A stretch of DNA of 64,000 nt from Melastoma dodecandrum (GCA_029817715.1 JARUPY010000534.1:4776501-4840500), one strand, 5' to 3'; shown: positions 23,490 to 35,205, counted from the stretch's first letter. A program made the numbers and translations. Notes: generated by a model from the sequence alone, not told the origin.

Positions 23490-23797
23490 AAGGCAATTTT
23501 GGCATGATCGGTTCCTTAATTACATAAGTCCAACTTGTATTACAACAAAAGTCGTTGTATTCCGAAGATTATGTCAAGAACTATGTCGGGATTCTTATCT
23601 TAAAAAGAGAAAAGGAAAACATGGAAATTGAACTTGTCCGTTGTTTGGGCCGAATGTTCTGTTTGGCCTCTGTGTCAAAAACGTAGGCGGATCAAACTAT
23701 GACGTGGCATGCTACGCCCTATTTATATATTGGCCACCAACTTGATGAGTTTCAACAAGCGGACAGAGGGAAGACAACTTCGTTTTCCTACGTCAAA
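23490..23797 (+). promoter_or_regulatory. Promoter remnant of truncated Gnk2-like copy 3
   Basis: The block aligns with 21840-22145 upstream of copy 2, including the TATA-like CCTATTTATATAT (23718-23730) and the following ccaccaacttgatgag against caccaacttcgtgag. The promoter is better preserved than the gene behind it. Confidence 0.6.
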
Positions 23798-23910
23798 ATG
23801 ACGGCGTATCCGAGGAGCCTCATCCCTAGTTGGCATGCATTTCCCTTTGCTACTACACGGACGTCATTTACGATCCGATCACTTGCAAAAAAGATGCATA
23901 AATTTTCGGA
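23798..23910 (+). pseudogene. Truncated Gnk2-like gene, copy 3 (signal peptide and start of domain only)
   Basis: It aligns base by base with the first 111 bases of copy 2: ATG at 23798 (MTAYPRSLI against MVAYRQVLI), the tggcatg of the signal peptide, then tacgatcc and aaaaaagatgcataa against tacgacc and aagaggatctgtaat. A small deletion after the signal peptide shifts the frame, a TAA appears where copy 2 has the first domain cysteine, and homology ends near 23910. The rest of the domain is gone. Confidence 0.7.
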
Positions 23911-24169
23911 GGTGAAAGCCATGCGGTTTTTAATCGATGATATGTAACCACATCGGGACCCGGCCCTTATGTTCCTGTTGTTGGAATTATATTTTATATT
24001 TCATTATTTTATTTTATTTTATTTTATAAAATTGCATCTGACTATAATTAATTTCGTTTTCATAATGGATAGTTTCCCGGCATATGAAAATAGTCCGCTA
24101 TCATTTCGATTGAGCTTTTACGCATATGAATTGGACGTAGGCTCGTGTGTTGACATAAGGACCGTGATG
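23911..24169. other. AT-rich junction DNA
   Basis: Contains an attttatttt run (24000-24030). No gene is supported; it separates the truncated Gnk2 copy from the Sirevirus fragment. Confidence 0.4.
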
Positions 24170-24807
24170 AATGATTTCGTTGCACCATATATTACTAGAT
24201 GTTAGGTCTCTCTCTAACGCAAATCACTTTGTCGATGCATGGATCGCTTTTGTTGAATAGATTTTGATGATGAGCCTTGGCCTCCTGTGTAACAGAAGTC
24301 AAACATCTACTCTAGAGAAGCTATCACCTTGAGAACTTTCCGTAAGAAATATTTTTGTGATTAAATGATTGTTTAATGATTATTTAATTATGAAATAAAA
24401 AGAATTTGCTCAAGATATTAATCTGATCAAATACAATGGATTACGTTTCCAAATAATCACAATAGAAATTATATTTTCCATGGAAAGAAATATAATTTTC
24501 TATTTATGGTAAGGTTCTGTAAGGTTATCCACAACCTTCTCTAGATCCATCCCATCAACAAAGAACCGTTATTTGGGATGTCTATCCACGTCGTCTATCG
24601 AGATACATTCAATTATGTGTCTTGAACAGAATGGTACACGTTTTGGTGATTATGGAAGTTAATCTTTGATTATTTTGTTGACCAAATTCAGCCAAAACCT
24701 TCTGTAACGTAGTATTCGTGGAAACAATCATCAAATCATTATCAAATTGATATGATATGACTACCTAAAGAATATATGTCTGGTGTGACGTTTTAGTAAA
24801 TAATAGG
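24170..24807 (+). repeat. Sirevirus fragment: 3' internal end plus start of LTR
   Basis: It aligns with about 44945-45560 of SIRE-3. The LTR part starts at 24251 (TGTTGAATAG, then TTTTGATGATGAG) and is truncated at 24807, where the 182-bp repeat begins; about 80 bases of the internal 3' end precede it. The start TG is preserved here but mutated in SIRE-3. Confidence 0.8.
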
Positions 24808-25131
24808 CCTAATTAGTAATTCTATTATGTACTATTTTCGTTTTTTCCGATCTATCATGTCGTTTGAAACGTTTCCTACCCATACCCGTACTTAAGCCGT
24901 TATCACAAAACTAGCCTCTGTTACCTCCTCTTGTAACGGAATCCGACGTGGCAGCCCACCTAGCTTTAACGACGTTAAAGAACACGGTCAAATTAGCAAT
25001 TATATCCTATACTATTTTTGTTTTTTTCGACCCATCATGTCGTTTAAAACACTTCCTACCCATACCCGTATTTAAACCGTTATCACAAAACTATCATCTG
25101 TTACCTCCCTTTATAACGGAATCCGATATAG
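24808..25131 (+). repeat. Head-to-tail dimer of a roughly 182-bp repeat
   Basis: Copy 1 is 24808-24988 and copy 2 is about 24989-25131 (truncated). Shared marks are ttctattatgtac-like starts, cctacccatacccgta, taacggaatccga and the linker ttaacgacgttaa, a near-palindrome. More copies lie at 37359-37505 and 39818-39975. No ORF or LTR signals are present; the class is unknown. Confidence 0.8.
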
Positions 25132-25578
25132 ATATGTTCTGAATTTTTTAATTCAAAAAGTAGTTTGATCTCGTAATTTGTAAGTTCGAATATTTTCAAT
25201 TTAAATAAGATTTAGGTCTACAAGTTACAATAATTATTACAAAGGCTAAATTAGATTTGGCTCGAAAACGAAAATAGCTTCAATTCGGCCTGACAACTTC
25301 AACTGCTTGAAACGGATACAATTTTGTTAAAAGAAAGTGTTTTATTTTGAAATAGAGGTGAGCATCAGGTCTCCTGACCACAAGACTATTATCGAGTTTT
25401 CCATGACGTGTTTCTCTTTTTACGACTGTATGCTACGTGCCTTTCTTTTTACAATTTTTAAAATATTTAAATTATCCGATATTTTTTCATTTCGAATGCG
25501 ATCTCGAAATTAAAATATCATACCTCAAATCGAATTTCGAATTTTAGGTATTTTATTCGCTCGTAATTTCGACAATTT
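25132..25578. other. AT-rich flank left of SIRE-2
   Basis: Nothing coding is seen. It is continuous with 37146-37358 across the SIRE-2 insertion. Confidence 0.4.
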
Positions 25579-25583
25579 GATAA
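25579..25583 (+). repeat. Target site duplication gataa (left of SIRE-2)
   Basis: It matches 37141-37145 exactly, on either side of TG...CA LTR ends. Confidence 0.92.
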
Positions 25584-27502
25584 TGTTGGCCCAAAGATTA
25601 CACTAAGAGGGGGTTGAATTAGTGTTAAGACAAATTAAGGAATTCTTAAACGCTTTTTCACAACCCTCACAGCGGAAGCAAGTTACTGTAACACAGAACT
25701 TGTGAAATGGACTTCAAAATGAATCGCAGAACACAACGGATTTTATAGTGGTTCGGTGAATGCACCTACGTCCACTTTCGGTCGTTTTCACTAATACTTT
25801 GAAATAGTGATTACAGTGTATAAGATTGAACCATCTATGATATAAGAAAATAGTTTCTTTAATCACGGTGTGGTTAGACTAGCTTAACCAGTGCAGGAAA
25901 CTCTCTTGCTGAGTTTAAGATGAGTTTAGGTCGAATCACAAGGAAATCAACCAGACTTGTACAAGCACAGAACCTTGGCTGGAAGCTTCAGCCTTCTGTG
26001 ACGTTGTAGCGGACTGTCACTTCTGTGGATCAGCGAACAGATTCAACGACGCTTTCTCCAAGTGTTGGACGTCTCTAATGTGCTTAGTCTGTAAAACAAA
26101 TAAAGATAAACTGTCTACAGTAAGTTGCAGTCTCTCACCACTTACGCCTACTGTAGAACCTTCTCTTAGACCTGCTGTACGCCCACCCGGCGTCACGGAC
26201 CGCTTCCCCGGTCAAGTCCTTTGCATTCACAGCCAAAGACGCCTACGAAGTGGCTTCACCAATGCACACTTGCTGTAAACACACAGACAACGAAATAACC
26301 AACTACAGAAGGTTGGTGGTTCCTCACCACTGAACGCCTGCTACGGACTCCTTCTCTCCTACCAACTCTGTATGCTTACTCGCTACCAACGAACCCTTCC
26401 CCAGGTCCTGGTGCACGCAGTCCGACGTCACGGATAAAGCTCCGGTCGAGTCCCTCAGATCCGTACGCAACGACGTCACCGGAGCAGCTTCACCCACGCT
26501 CAACCCGCTGTAGTTACCTCCTGCGAAAACGCAGAGTCTCCGTCCTGCACACTCACACACACGTTAAACAACCACTAACGTTGCTAAATGTCAATACTTA
26601 CACTCTGATCTTCTTTTTTAAAATGTTTTTAGGGTTTTCTTTTATATAGAGGTTTCGTCCTCCTGTAAAAAAGGAAACTTATTTTACTAAATACGAATTA
26701 TGACAAGATTCATCCCCAACTGTATAAATTATTTGGAGACAATCTCTGATTGATTTCAGATCAATCAGATCATGCAATCGTAAGATCTCATCTTACAGAA
26801 GGTTAGAGCCTACTTCGGGCAGCAACCTTCTATAGTTGGAAAGAAAGAATATTTTATTTCCAACTTGAGAAATCTGATAATGAAGGCGTTTATTTATCTG
26901 TTGGAACCGTCCATAATTAATTTTGTATTAAGTGGACGTTTTATTCCCCAGAAATTACATTATAGAAGGTTCAGCCAATTAGAGCAAGTTATCATTCTAT
27001 ACAAGGAAATAATCAATCAATTATTTCTAAATTGACATGATTCCTTAGATATAAGAATTTCATTGTATCTGGACGAAATTGGTCTGGAAACATTGTTTAA
27101 GAAAGGTTTCTAAATAACCTAATCTTTTATAGAAAGTTAGATAGAAGCTGCCAAAAATAACAAAATAAATTCCTTGATTAGGAAATATTTTATGTTTGAT
27201 TTTCAAACATTTGTTTATCAGTTAAATATTAATTCAAATAATATTCTTAGGAATATTCGCTTTTGGAATTAATAATATAATTAAGCTAATCAATAATTAA
27301 TTAATTATTGAAATATCTTATTATAGAAATATTCTCTAATCACGTCTCTTGATCTGATAAGATCATTGAAGGGTGAAGAAAATATTTACGCGAGATGTTT
27401 CCTTTATTACGAAGCATATCTCCGTTACAGGAGGTTACAACTTTTTCAACGTCATAGCAGGTCAAACCTGCTCTTTGACTCATCATCAAAATCTTGTCAA
27501 CA
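25584..27502 (-). repeat. 3' LTR of SIRE-2 (1,919 bp)
   Basis: The minus strand starts TGTTGACAAG with the TTTTGATGATGAG signature and ends GCCAACA. It contains a GC-rich direct repeat of period about 237 (around gtcacgga at 26193 and 26429). It lacks a stretch of about 20 bases present in the 5' LTR near 35708 and differs again at 27360-27400. Confidence 0.93.
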
Positions 27503-27514
27503 ATCTCCCCCTTT
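27503..27514 (-). other. LTR-adjacent polypurine tract of SIRE-2
   Basis: The minus strand reads aaaagggggagat immediately before the 3' LTR, in the normal plus-strand primer position. Confidence 0.88.
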
Positions 27515-28129
27515 TTGATGATGACAAAACTTTCATCCATAGGAGATTTGTTTATGCAAGATGACGTATCAAACTCCCCATCAAATAGAGACGATAAGGG
27601 TTTGACACTTTATAGAAGCTTCAATACGCTTTTACTTTTGCAGAGTGCAAAAGCTTCTGTGTAAGCATATAGCTTGAACAGATTACAGGGACAAGGCTCC
27701 TGTATATTTAGCCCGACAATAGCATGTGCTTCTGCACTCCTAGCAAAAATGAGTTGTGCTCAAATTTTGCATTCCCTTATAGAAGGTTAAAATACCTCAT
27801 AGTAGGTTTGTCCTTCTATCCCGCTAAATATCATAAGAATTTTTGTGGTTTTGAGAATTAGCAAACGTTATATCTCTGTGTTATCTCCCCCTTGATTGTT
27901 ACTTACTATTTTTCAAAGTTCTCCAAAATCTCTCCCCCTTTTTGTCATATCAAAAAGAATGGAAGAAGAAGTAAATATCTAAGATACTGTAGAAGGCATT
28001 TCCACACTTGAAATGGAAACTAATACCATATTGCAGAAATAGTTCATCCCAAGACGGGGTACACAAGTTATTATGACCATTAAGATCCTACAGGATCTGG
28101 TCTAAGGTGCTGAAAGTAAAAAGAACACA
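27515..28129 (-). other. SIRE-2 3' non-coding block with a second polypurine tract
   Basis: A second purine tract (minus strand atatgacaaaaagggggaga, 27931-27950) lies about 430 bases inside the LTR-adjacent one. Similar internal tracts are at 6876-6889 in SIRE-1 and 44635-44657 in SIRE-3. The rest is non-coding, with scattered cagaag motifs. Confidence 0.75.
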
Positions 28130-29815
28130 TCACTGCAGATTGTCACGGAGGAGCTGATCCTGGCATGCAACAATGGTGACTAACTCAGCGACCTTACCCT
28201 TGAGGACCTTAAGTTCCTCAGTTAGTGCAATAAGCTGTCGCTGCACATCTCTGATGAGATTAGGCAGTGAGGAGGAGGATGAACCTTCGCAAGGGTGATC
28301 CAGGGTTGCAGCAGGTGGAACAACAGCTTTCTCAGCAGAAGGTCCAGTCTTTCCAGAAGTAGCAGATGCTTCCTTCTGTCGACCCTCTTTTCCCTTAGAT
28401 TTCTGGATCCAGCCACTCTGAGTCTTCACGTATTGCATACTTGCAATAATCTATTGACCAAAGTTTCCAACCCGCCATTTTTCAAGTGCGGTGGTAGGAT
28501 TTGGATCGATTTCACGAAATCGGAGAAGAGCAGCCACAACCTGACCATAGGGGAGGGCTTTGTCCTTTGCTTTTATACAAGCTTCCATGTGACCAAAAAT
28601 CAGCGCCCCTAGGTTGAATGGCTTTCCCAATAGCAAGTGCTCCATAATCTGAGCATCCCTGGGAGTTACTACATCCGGACTTCCTGTCCGTAGTAGGAGA
28701 CAGAAGATCACTGATCGATGGAGAATCCTCTTGGGAAGCTCCAAAGTACCATACTCAAGGTACTGTGGCACTTTCACTTTTGATCCAAGGATCACACTGT
28801 ATGACTGATTCTTGTTTGGCATTGGAAGAAAAGGATGTTCTGGGCAGCCGAACAAAGTGTTCACGTCATGGACAGAGTAGACCAGAGTGATGCCATCAAC
28901 CATAGTCCTAACATACTTAACAAAATTGTTAGTTCTATAGGTGAGGTTTGCATAGAACTCTCGGATCCTGGTTACAGCAACCTCAACATAAGTTTCACAT
29001 AAAACTATCAAACCCAGCTTCTCATACATGGGTGTGATATCCAGGCCATTTGCAGTGAACCAGCTGAAATCCAAGCGCTTAATCGCAGCAAGTTGCCTAC
29101 TTGCAACATCGCAGGAGGGTACAACTTCTGCATTAACAACCTCATCTATTTCCGCTTGGGAGATAGAAGATGATACCTAAAGTGTGAAGACATTTGAAGG
29201 CTTGGCCTTTTTCAAGACTTCCTGCTTCAAGGACTTACTCACAGACTCGGGGCTTTTGCGCTTGTGTCGTGTTCTAGAAGATACACTCCCAGAAACTATG
29301 ATTGATGCTGAACGTTTGGCTTTCACAGGGACAGATTCCACAGCAACAACCTTGCCCTTCAGCTTAGTTTTGGGTGACACAATGGGTTTGGGAGCGACAG
29401 CCAAGGGAGTAACCTCCTGCGCTTCGTCCTCGTCGTCATCAGAGGAAACCTCGTCTCTGACAGGGGTTTCATCTTCCCGACCCAGGTCAGCGTCCTCCAG
29501 AGGGTTTTCATCCTCCAAGATGAGATCAGCAATAGGATCAGACACTTCGTCTACCTCAATAGCAGGTTCCTCCAGAGATTCCTCTGGTGCAGGATTCTCC
29601 TTCGAAATAGGGGTTTCGTCCTGCAGTGCTTCGAGAGCGACGTTGGATATCTCCTTGTCCTCGGCAAGCGAGTACTCGACGATTTTCGATTCCAGGGACG
29701 TGATTTCCTCATCAACAGCAGGAATCACGAGGATGGCTGATTGAGGCTCATCCGATGGAGGCGTGGCAAAGAGGGAGAATGAGCGGCGAGTTACAGCCTT
29801 GCTCTTTGGTGCCAT
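28130..29815 (-). pseudogene. SIRE-2 env-like accessory ORF, two stops
   Basis: One frame runs from ATG 29815 to stop 28130 (561 codons), interrupted by TAG at 29177-29179 and TAG at 28451-28453. Layout: residues 1-212 acidic and low complexity, with a DDDEDEAQE stretch and a basic patch before the first stop (SRTRHKRKSPES, nuclear-signal-like); a globular central block of about 230 residues with FSWFTANGLDI, MVDGITLVYSVHDV and LPKRILHRSVIF; and a C-terminal helical segment with heptad-like spacing (LIALTEELKVLKGKVAELV), probably a coiled coil. The central block matches SIRE-1 5740-6260. No signal peptide or clear membrane span is seen, so 'env-like' is positional only. Function is unknown. 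Confidence 0.8.
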
Positions 29816-30476
29816 TTGCCAGCGATGATTTGAGCGATTAGGGAGTAGGGAAGGAGCATATTTGCTTTCTAGGGTTTCTCAGGTGAGTTTGACTGTGGTG
29901 GGGAACCACGATTGAAAAGCGTGAGAACATGTAGAAGCAATAATCTTGTTTAGGAAAAAACAATATTTTATTTTATTTCCTAAAGTTGATTAAATGAGAA
30001 AATCTTCCCAATAAAATCATAACTTCCCAACTTTAATCAAGATCAATGATTCTTGACGTGAGGAGAGATAAATCAGATAGATTTTCTCAAATTTTCTTGA
30101 AATAAATATATGCTTTTAGACAGAAGATTTACTTTCTGTTTCAAGCTTCTATAGAGGACATATTGAAATATTCCTTCAAGATTTATTAAGAAAATCTGAA
30201 AAATATCACTTAAGATTTTCTCATCATATATTCACTTAATTAAGGAATATATTTGGTTATCATCGAAATATAAGTATCGATTTAACCCAATAAGAAGGTA
30301 TAACCTTATATCTGTAGTTTCTGTGAGAATCTACGTTAATGAAAAGGACTCTTTCTTGACAAGATTTTCATTAGAATAATATTGTCCAGAGTACCCTTTT
30401 GAAAAATACATTTCGAATTAAATTTCGAAAGATATTTAATATAAAACGTTGAACCTGCTGTATAACGTCTATGTTA
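29816..30476 (-). other. SIRE-2 spacer between pol and env-like ORF
   Basis: AT-rich, no ORF. The env-like ORF starts on its own ATG far from pol, so it would need its own or a spliced transcript. Confidence 0.5.
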
Positions 30477-33400
30477 TTAAAATGAATGACAAATCCTCAA
30501 TTCATTCCTGAAAAAGAAGAATTTCTCCTTGTCAAGGGGTTTGGTGAAAATGTCAGCCAATTGCTGGTCTGTATTAACGTATTCCACGCTTACAGAACCT
30601 TGTTGTACATTATCCCTCAGAAAATGATGTCTGAGTTCTATGTGTTTTGATCGTGAGTGATAAACTGGGTTGAGCGTTAATTGAATTGCACTAGTATTAT
30701 CACACATGATCAGAATTTCAGCAAATGAGATATCATAGTCCTCAAGTTGCTGTTTCATCCATAGAAGTTGAGCACAGCAGCTTGCAGCTGCTATATACTC
30801 GGCTTCTGCAATGGATAGAGCAACAGAAGTCTGCTTCTTGGAAAACCATGAAATTAACATGTTTCCCATTAGCTGACAAGTACCACTAGTACTTTTTCTG
30901 TCGATCTTACATCATGCAAAGTCAGCATCTGAGTAACCAATGAGAATGAAGTCTAATCTCTTGGAATACCATATGCCAAGATTTACATAACCTTGTAAAT
31001 ATCTAAAGATTCTCTTGACCATGGTGCTGATTGATATCTAGCACAGAGATATACACTAAATAGTATGTCTGGTCTAGAAGCAGTAAGATACATAAGAGAG
31101 CCAATCATGCTTCTGTAGAGCTTGTTATCTATTTCTTTACCATTTTCGTCCTTGTCTATCTTGGCATTTGTATCCATTGGAGTAGACAGAGGCTTAGAAC
31201 CCTCTAGGCTAAAATTTTTAGTAGTTGCTTAGTGTACTTCTCTTTATATAAGAAAGTACCTTCATCAGTTTGCCGAATTTGTAGGCTGAGGAAGAACGTA
31301 AGTTCACCCATCATGCTCATCTTGAACTCAGTTATCATGAGTTCAGAGAATTCTGTATAGAGCTTATCATCCGTTGATCCAAATATAATATCATCGACAT
31401 AGATTTGGACAACTACTAAATGATTACCTCTGTGTTTGAGAAAGAGAGTGGTATATACTCTTCCTCTTTTATAGCCCTTTTCAATAAGAAATGAGCTAAG
31501 TCTCTCATACCATGCTCTAGGCGCCTGGTTTAGACCGTATACAGCCTTGGAAAGTCTATAAACGTGATTCTTGTGCTGTGGATCTTCAAATCTAGGAGGT
31601 TGACTTACGTATACCTCTTCTTTGATTTCTCCATTGAGAAAAGCACTTTTCACGTCCATTTGATACAACTTGAAGTTGTTGTAGCAAGCATAAGCTAACA
31701 GTAGCCTGATTGCTTCTAGACGTGCTACAGGAGCGAACGTCTCATCAAAGTCAATACCCTCTTCTTGAGAGAACCCTTTGGCAACAAGTCGTGCTTTGTT
31801 TCTTACAACAGCACCTCACTCATCGAGTTTACTCTTGAATACCCATTTAGTTCCAATAATGGAACGGTTATCAGGTTTAGGAACAAGTGTCCACACTTTG
31901 TTCCTTTCAAATTGATTTAGCCCCTCTTGCATTGCAAGGATCCAATCTAGATCATCTAGAGCTACATCTATTCCATCTGGTTCTTTCTGTGAAAGAAATG
32001 CAAAATGTTCATAGTAAGCGCTTACAGAACGTCTCATCTGAATGCCTCTATCAAAGTCTCCTATGACTTGATCAATAGGATGTCGTTTTTTATATAAAGC
32101 AGGTGCTCTTATATCATTCTGTTGATTATTCTGTGAAGATGATACTTCTGGAGAATTTTCAACAGTTTGTAAAGATTCTTTTCGAGAATTGTGAAGAGAA
32201 TGTTTGTTGCCTTCTCTTCCTCCCTTAGAAGATTTGGGTTCTACAGGGATTTCAGTAGGTTCAAAAGATATTACTTGATTAGTATTATCTTCTATTGGTG
32301 AGTCATTAATTTTTACATTAATTGACTCTTCTATTATAGAAGTCCTTTTGTTAAGGACTTTATAGGCTTTGCTAGACAATGAGTATCCTAAAAAGATACT
32401 TTCATCTGATTTAGCATCAAATTTCCCGAGATTGTCCTTAGAATGTCTCAGTATAAAACATGGACTTCCAAAGGCATGAAAATAGGAAATATTAAGAATT
32501 CTCCCCCTGTATAGTTGATAGGGAGTTTCCTCTAATTTAGGTCTTAGTATTAGTACTCTATTAGAGATATAGCAAGCTGTATTCACTGCTTTAGCCCAAA
32601 GGTTCTGTGGAACATTGCTATCACAAATCATGGTTCTGGCCATGTCTATAAGGGTTCGATTTTTCCTTTCTGCGACTCCATTTTGTTGAGGAGTGTAAGG
32701 AGCAGAGAAGTTGTGATCGATACCATGTTCATCACAGAAAGTAGCAAAATCATGGTTTTCAAACTCTGTACCATGATCCGTTCGAATAGCTTTCACAGAA
32801 GATCTATTTTCATTCTGTAATTGCTTAGCGAGCTTAATGAAAGATTCAAATGCATCGCTTTTATGAGTCAAAAACTTGACCCATGTGTATCTAGAGTAGT
32901 CATCTACTACTACTAAACAATATCTTCTACCACCAATACTTTGAACTCTAGTCGGACCAAATAGATCCATAAGTAGAAGTTCCAAGAGCTGAGTAGTAGA
33001 AATCTCATTCTTAGACTTGGATGAAGATTTAGTTTGCTTACCAAGTGAACAAGCTTCACAGAAGTTGTCTTGCTCGAATTTGATATTGGGCAAGCCTTTT
33101 ACCAATTCTTTTCTAACAAGCTTGGATAGCAATTGAAGATTGGAATGTCCTAACCTTTTATGCCAAAGATTAACTTCATCTTTGACAGACAGAAGACAGC
33201 TTTCTGTAGCACAGAAGCCCTCCTGTGTTAAAGTGTAGATGTTCCTTTTCCGATTTCCAATGAAGCGGACTTCATTGTTTAGGATACTAGAACATTTATC
33301 TTGATCAAAGGTTATAGTATAGCCTTTGTCACAAAGCTGGCTAATGCTCAGCAGGTTATGTTTAAGTTCTGTAACTAACAGAACCTCTTCTAGATCCATA

Positions 33401-34614
33401 GATTCATGACTTCCAATAGTTGCTGTTCCAATGACAGAGCCTTTGCTATTGTCACCGAATTTAACGGAACCTCTATTCTGTAAAGTCAACTTAGAAAATT
33501 TTGATGGATCTCCGGTCATGTGCCTTGAGCAACCACTGTCCAGATACCATTCACTTTCTGTAGCTTCTGTTCGAAAACAGAATTGACTTTCTATAGAGTT
33601 TTGAGTTTCTGTGTAAGTAGTTATGAACATTAGTGCTTGTTCTTCCTCATCATCAGAATCTTCGATATCTGCCCAAGCAATCATTACTTTCTTGGGTTTG
33701 GTTTGTACAGAAGGTTTTTCCTTCTCCTTAAGTAAAAGATAATCAGACTTGAAATGTCCCTTCCTATTGCACTCATAGCATCTGATCATCTTAGGATCAG
33801 ATAGCTTTTTAGGTTTCTGATTTCTCTTATTGAAACATCTTTTGGAGGCGAACCGCGGAAGGCGTTTAACAATCATAGCGAGTTCATCGTCCGAATTGAT
33901 TTCTGTCTCATTGTCAGAATCTTCTATTGGTTCTTCTGATGCTTTGAAGGCTACTGAAGCACTTTTCACATCAGTTTGAGAAGTTCTCTCCATTTCATAT
34001 GACATTAAGGAGCTCATTAGCTGATCTAATCGAAGAGTAGAAAGATCCTTAGCTTCCTCAATAGCCGTTTTCTTGGCTTCCCAAGATTTGGGTAAAATTC
34101 GTAGAACCTTTCTCACTAATTCAGAATTAGTATATTGTTTGCCTAAATGAGTTATGGCATCTACCAGGAGGTTAAGTCTCTGGAACATTTGTTCTACAGA
34201 TTCTTCTCCTTTCATGGGAAAATTCTCAGATTGATGAATTAAGAAATTCACATTGGTTTCTCTAATCTGATTTGTCCCAACATACATGGTGACAAGTTTA
34301 TCCCAGATTTCTTTGCCCGAAGGGCAAGTAGAGACTTTAACGCATTCAATTTCCGACATAGCACTAAACATTAAGTACATAGCCGTTTTAGTGAGTCGTT
34401 TGATCCTAAGGTACTCCCGTGTAGGACTACCATCAGGACCAATTTGTAGTTCAATCGGTAAAAGAGGTGGACCGTCTTCTATGAACGACCACAAATCATC
34501 ATCAGTTGCATCTACAAAGGCACTCATTCGAATTTTCCAGTAGGAAATATTTTTACCATCAAACATGGGTGGATTCCCAATATGTGGTTTCGGTACATAG
34601 TAATTGTCGCTCAT
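30477..34614 (-). pseudogene. SIRE-2 gag-pol, nearly intact
   Basis: The frame starts at ATG 34614 (MSDNYYVPKPH) and is open for 932 codons. Gag covers residues 1 to about 350; the zinc knuckle at 279-292 reads CYECNRKGHFKSDY, its last zinc ligand changed from Cys to Tyr. Protease catalytic DSG is at about 359-361. Pre-integrase is HKRLGHSN...FCEACSLGK. The integrase core has DLFGP, RTDHGTEF and NGVAERKNRT (D, D, E). RT starts before the TGA at 31816-31818 and continues in the same frame to 31204, with YVDDIIFGS (about 31390). A 1-base loss in an A-run (31211-31220) shifts the frame. A deletion of about 20 bases near 31016-31024 removes part of the RT-RNase H link. RNase H (30869-30477) keeps AEAEYIAAA and QLADIFTKPL. 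Confidence 0.92.
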
Positions 34615-35190
34615 TTTTCAACTAACAGAAGGTTTAGGCTTTTACACAGAACAGTAGAACCTTAATGGTACTGTACTGAGTCTCAACGCACAGAAGCTTC
34701 TGTTAGACTGAAAATGACGTTGCTGATAATCAAATCTCTGTAGAATAAAGCAGAAACCAAGAGAGTTTAGTTCCACAGAATCCTTAAAGTTTCGGCAGAA
34801 GTAAAACAACGATGTAGCAATTTTAAGCGTATAGCAGGTAACACTTTCTATAGGATATAACAAAGCACTCAAGCTTTTGTTGAATCCTGTTTTAATACAA
34901 ATGATTTATTCTAGCAGAGCTATAAGCCACTGTAGAAACAAACCAACTTGTGACAGTAACATAGCGTAAGCTTCTGTATAACAGAAATAGAGCACGTAGA
35001 AGGTACGACTTGCTGTAGGATCTCAACGAACTGCTAAGCTTCTGTTTATACCTCTTTTGATATCAGTTGTTGAATTCAAACAGAGAACAAGGCTTCTGTA
35101 GAATACAACAGAGTGGTGATGGTCAGAGAGCGTACAGAAGGTTCGAGCTGCTATAAGATTTCAACGAGCGGCTAAGCTTCGGTTGAAACC
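34615..35190 (-). other. SIRE-2 5' leader between primer site and gag
   Basis: No ORF is supported. The leader carries many minus-strand cagaagctt/cagaaggtt-type motifs, as in the leaders of SIRE-1 (814-1068) and SIRE-3 (40612-41245). Confidence 0.6.
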
Positions 35191-35203
35191 CGCTATGATA
35201 CCA
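35191..35203 (-). other. Primer binding site of SIRE-2
   Basis: The minus strand reads TGGTATCATAGCG two bases inside the 5' LTR, one mismatch from the initiator Met tRNA site in the first 12 bases. Confidence 0.88.
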
Positions 35204-35205
35204 AT

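Noticed and set aside
24251..24807. Solo LTR
   Set aside because: Internal sequence precedes the LTR start and the LTR is truncated, so it is a fragment and not a recombination product.
29184..29744. 186-codon Ser-rich frame on the plus strand
   Set aside because: It is the antisense shadow of the acidic N-terminus of the env-like ORF.
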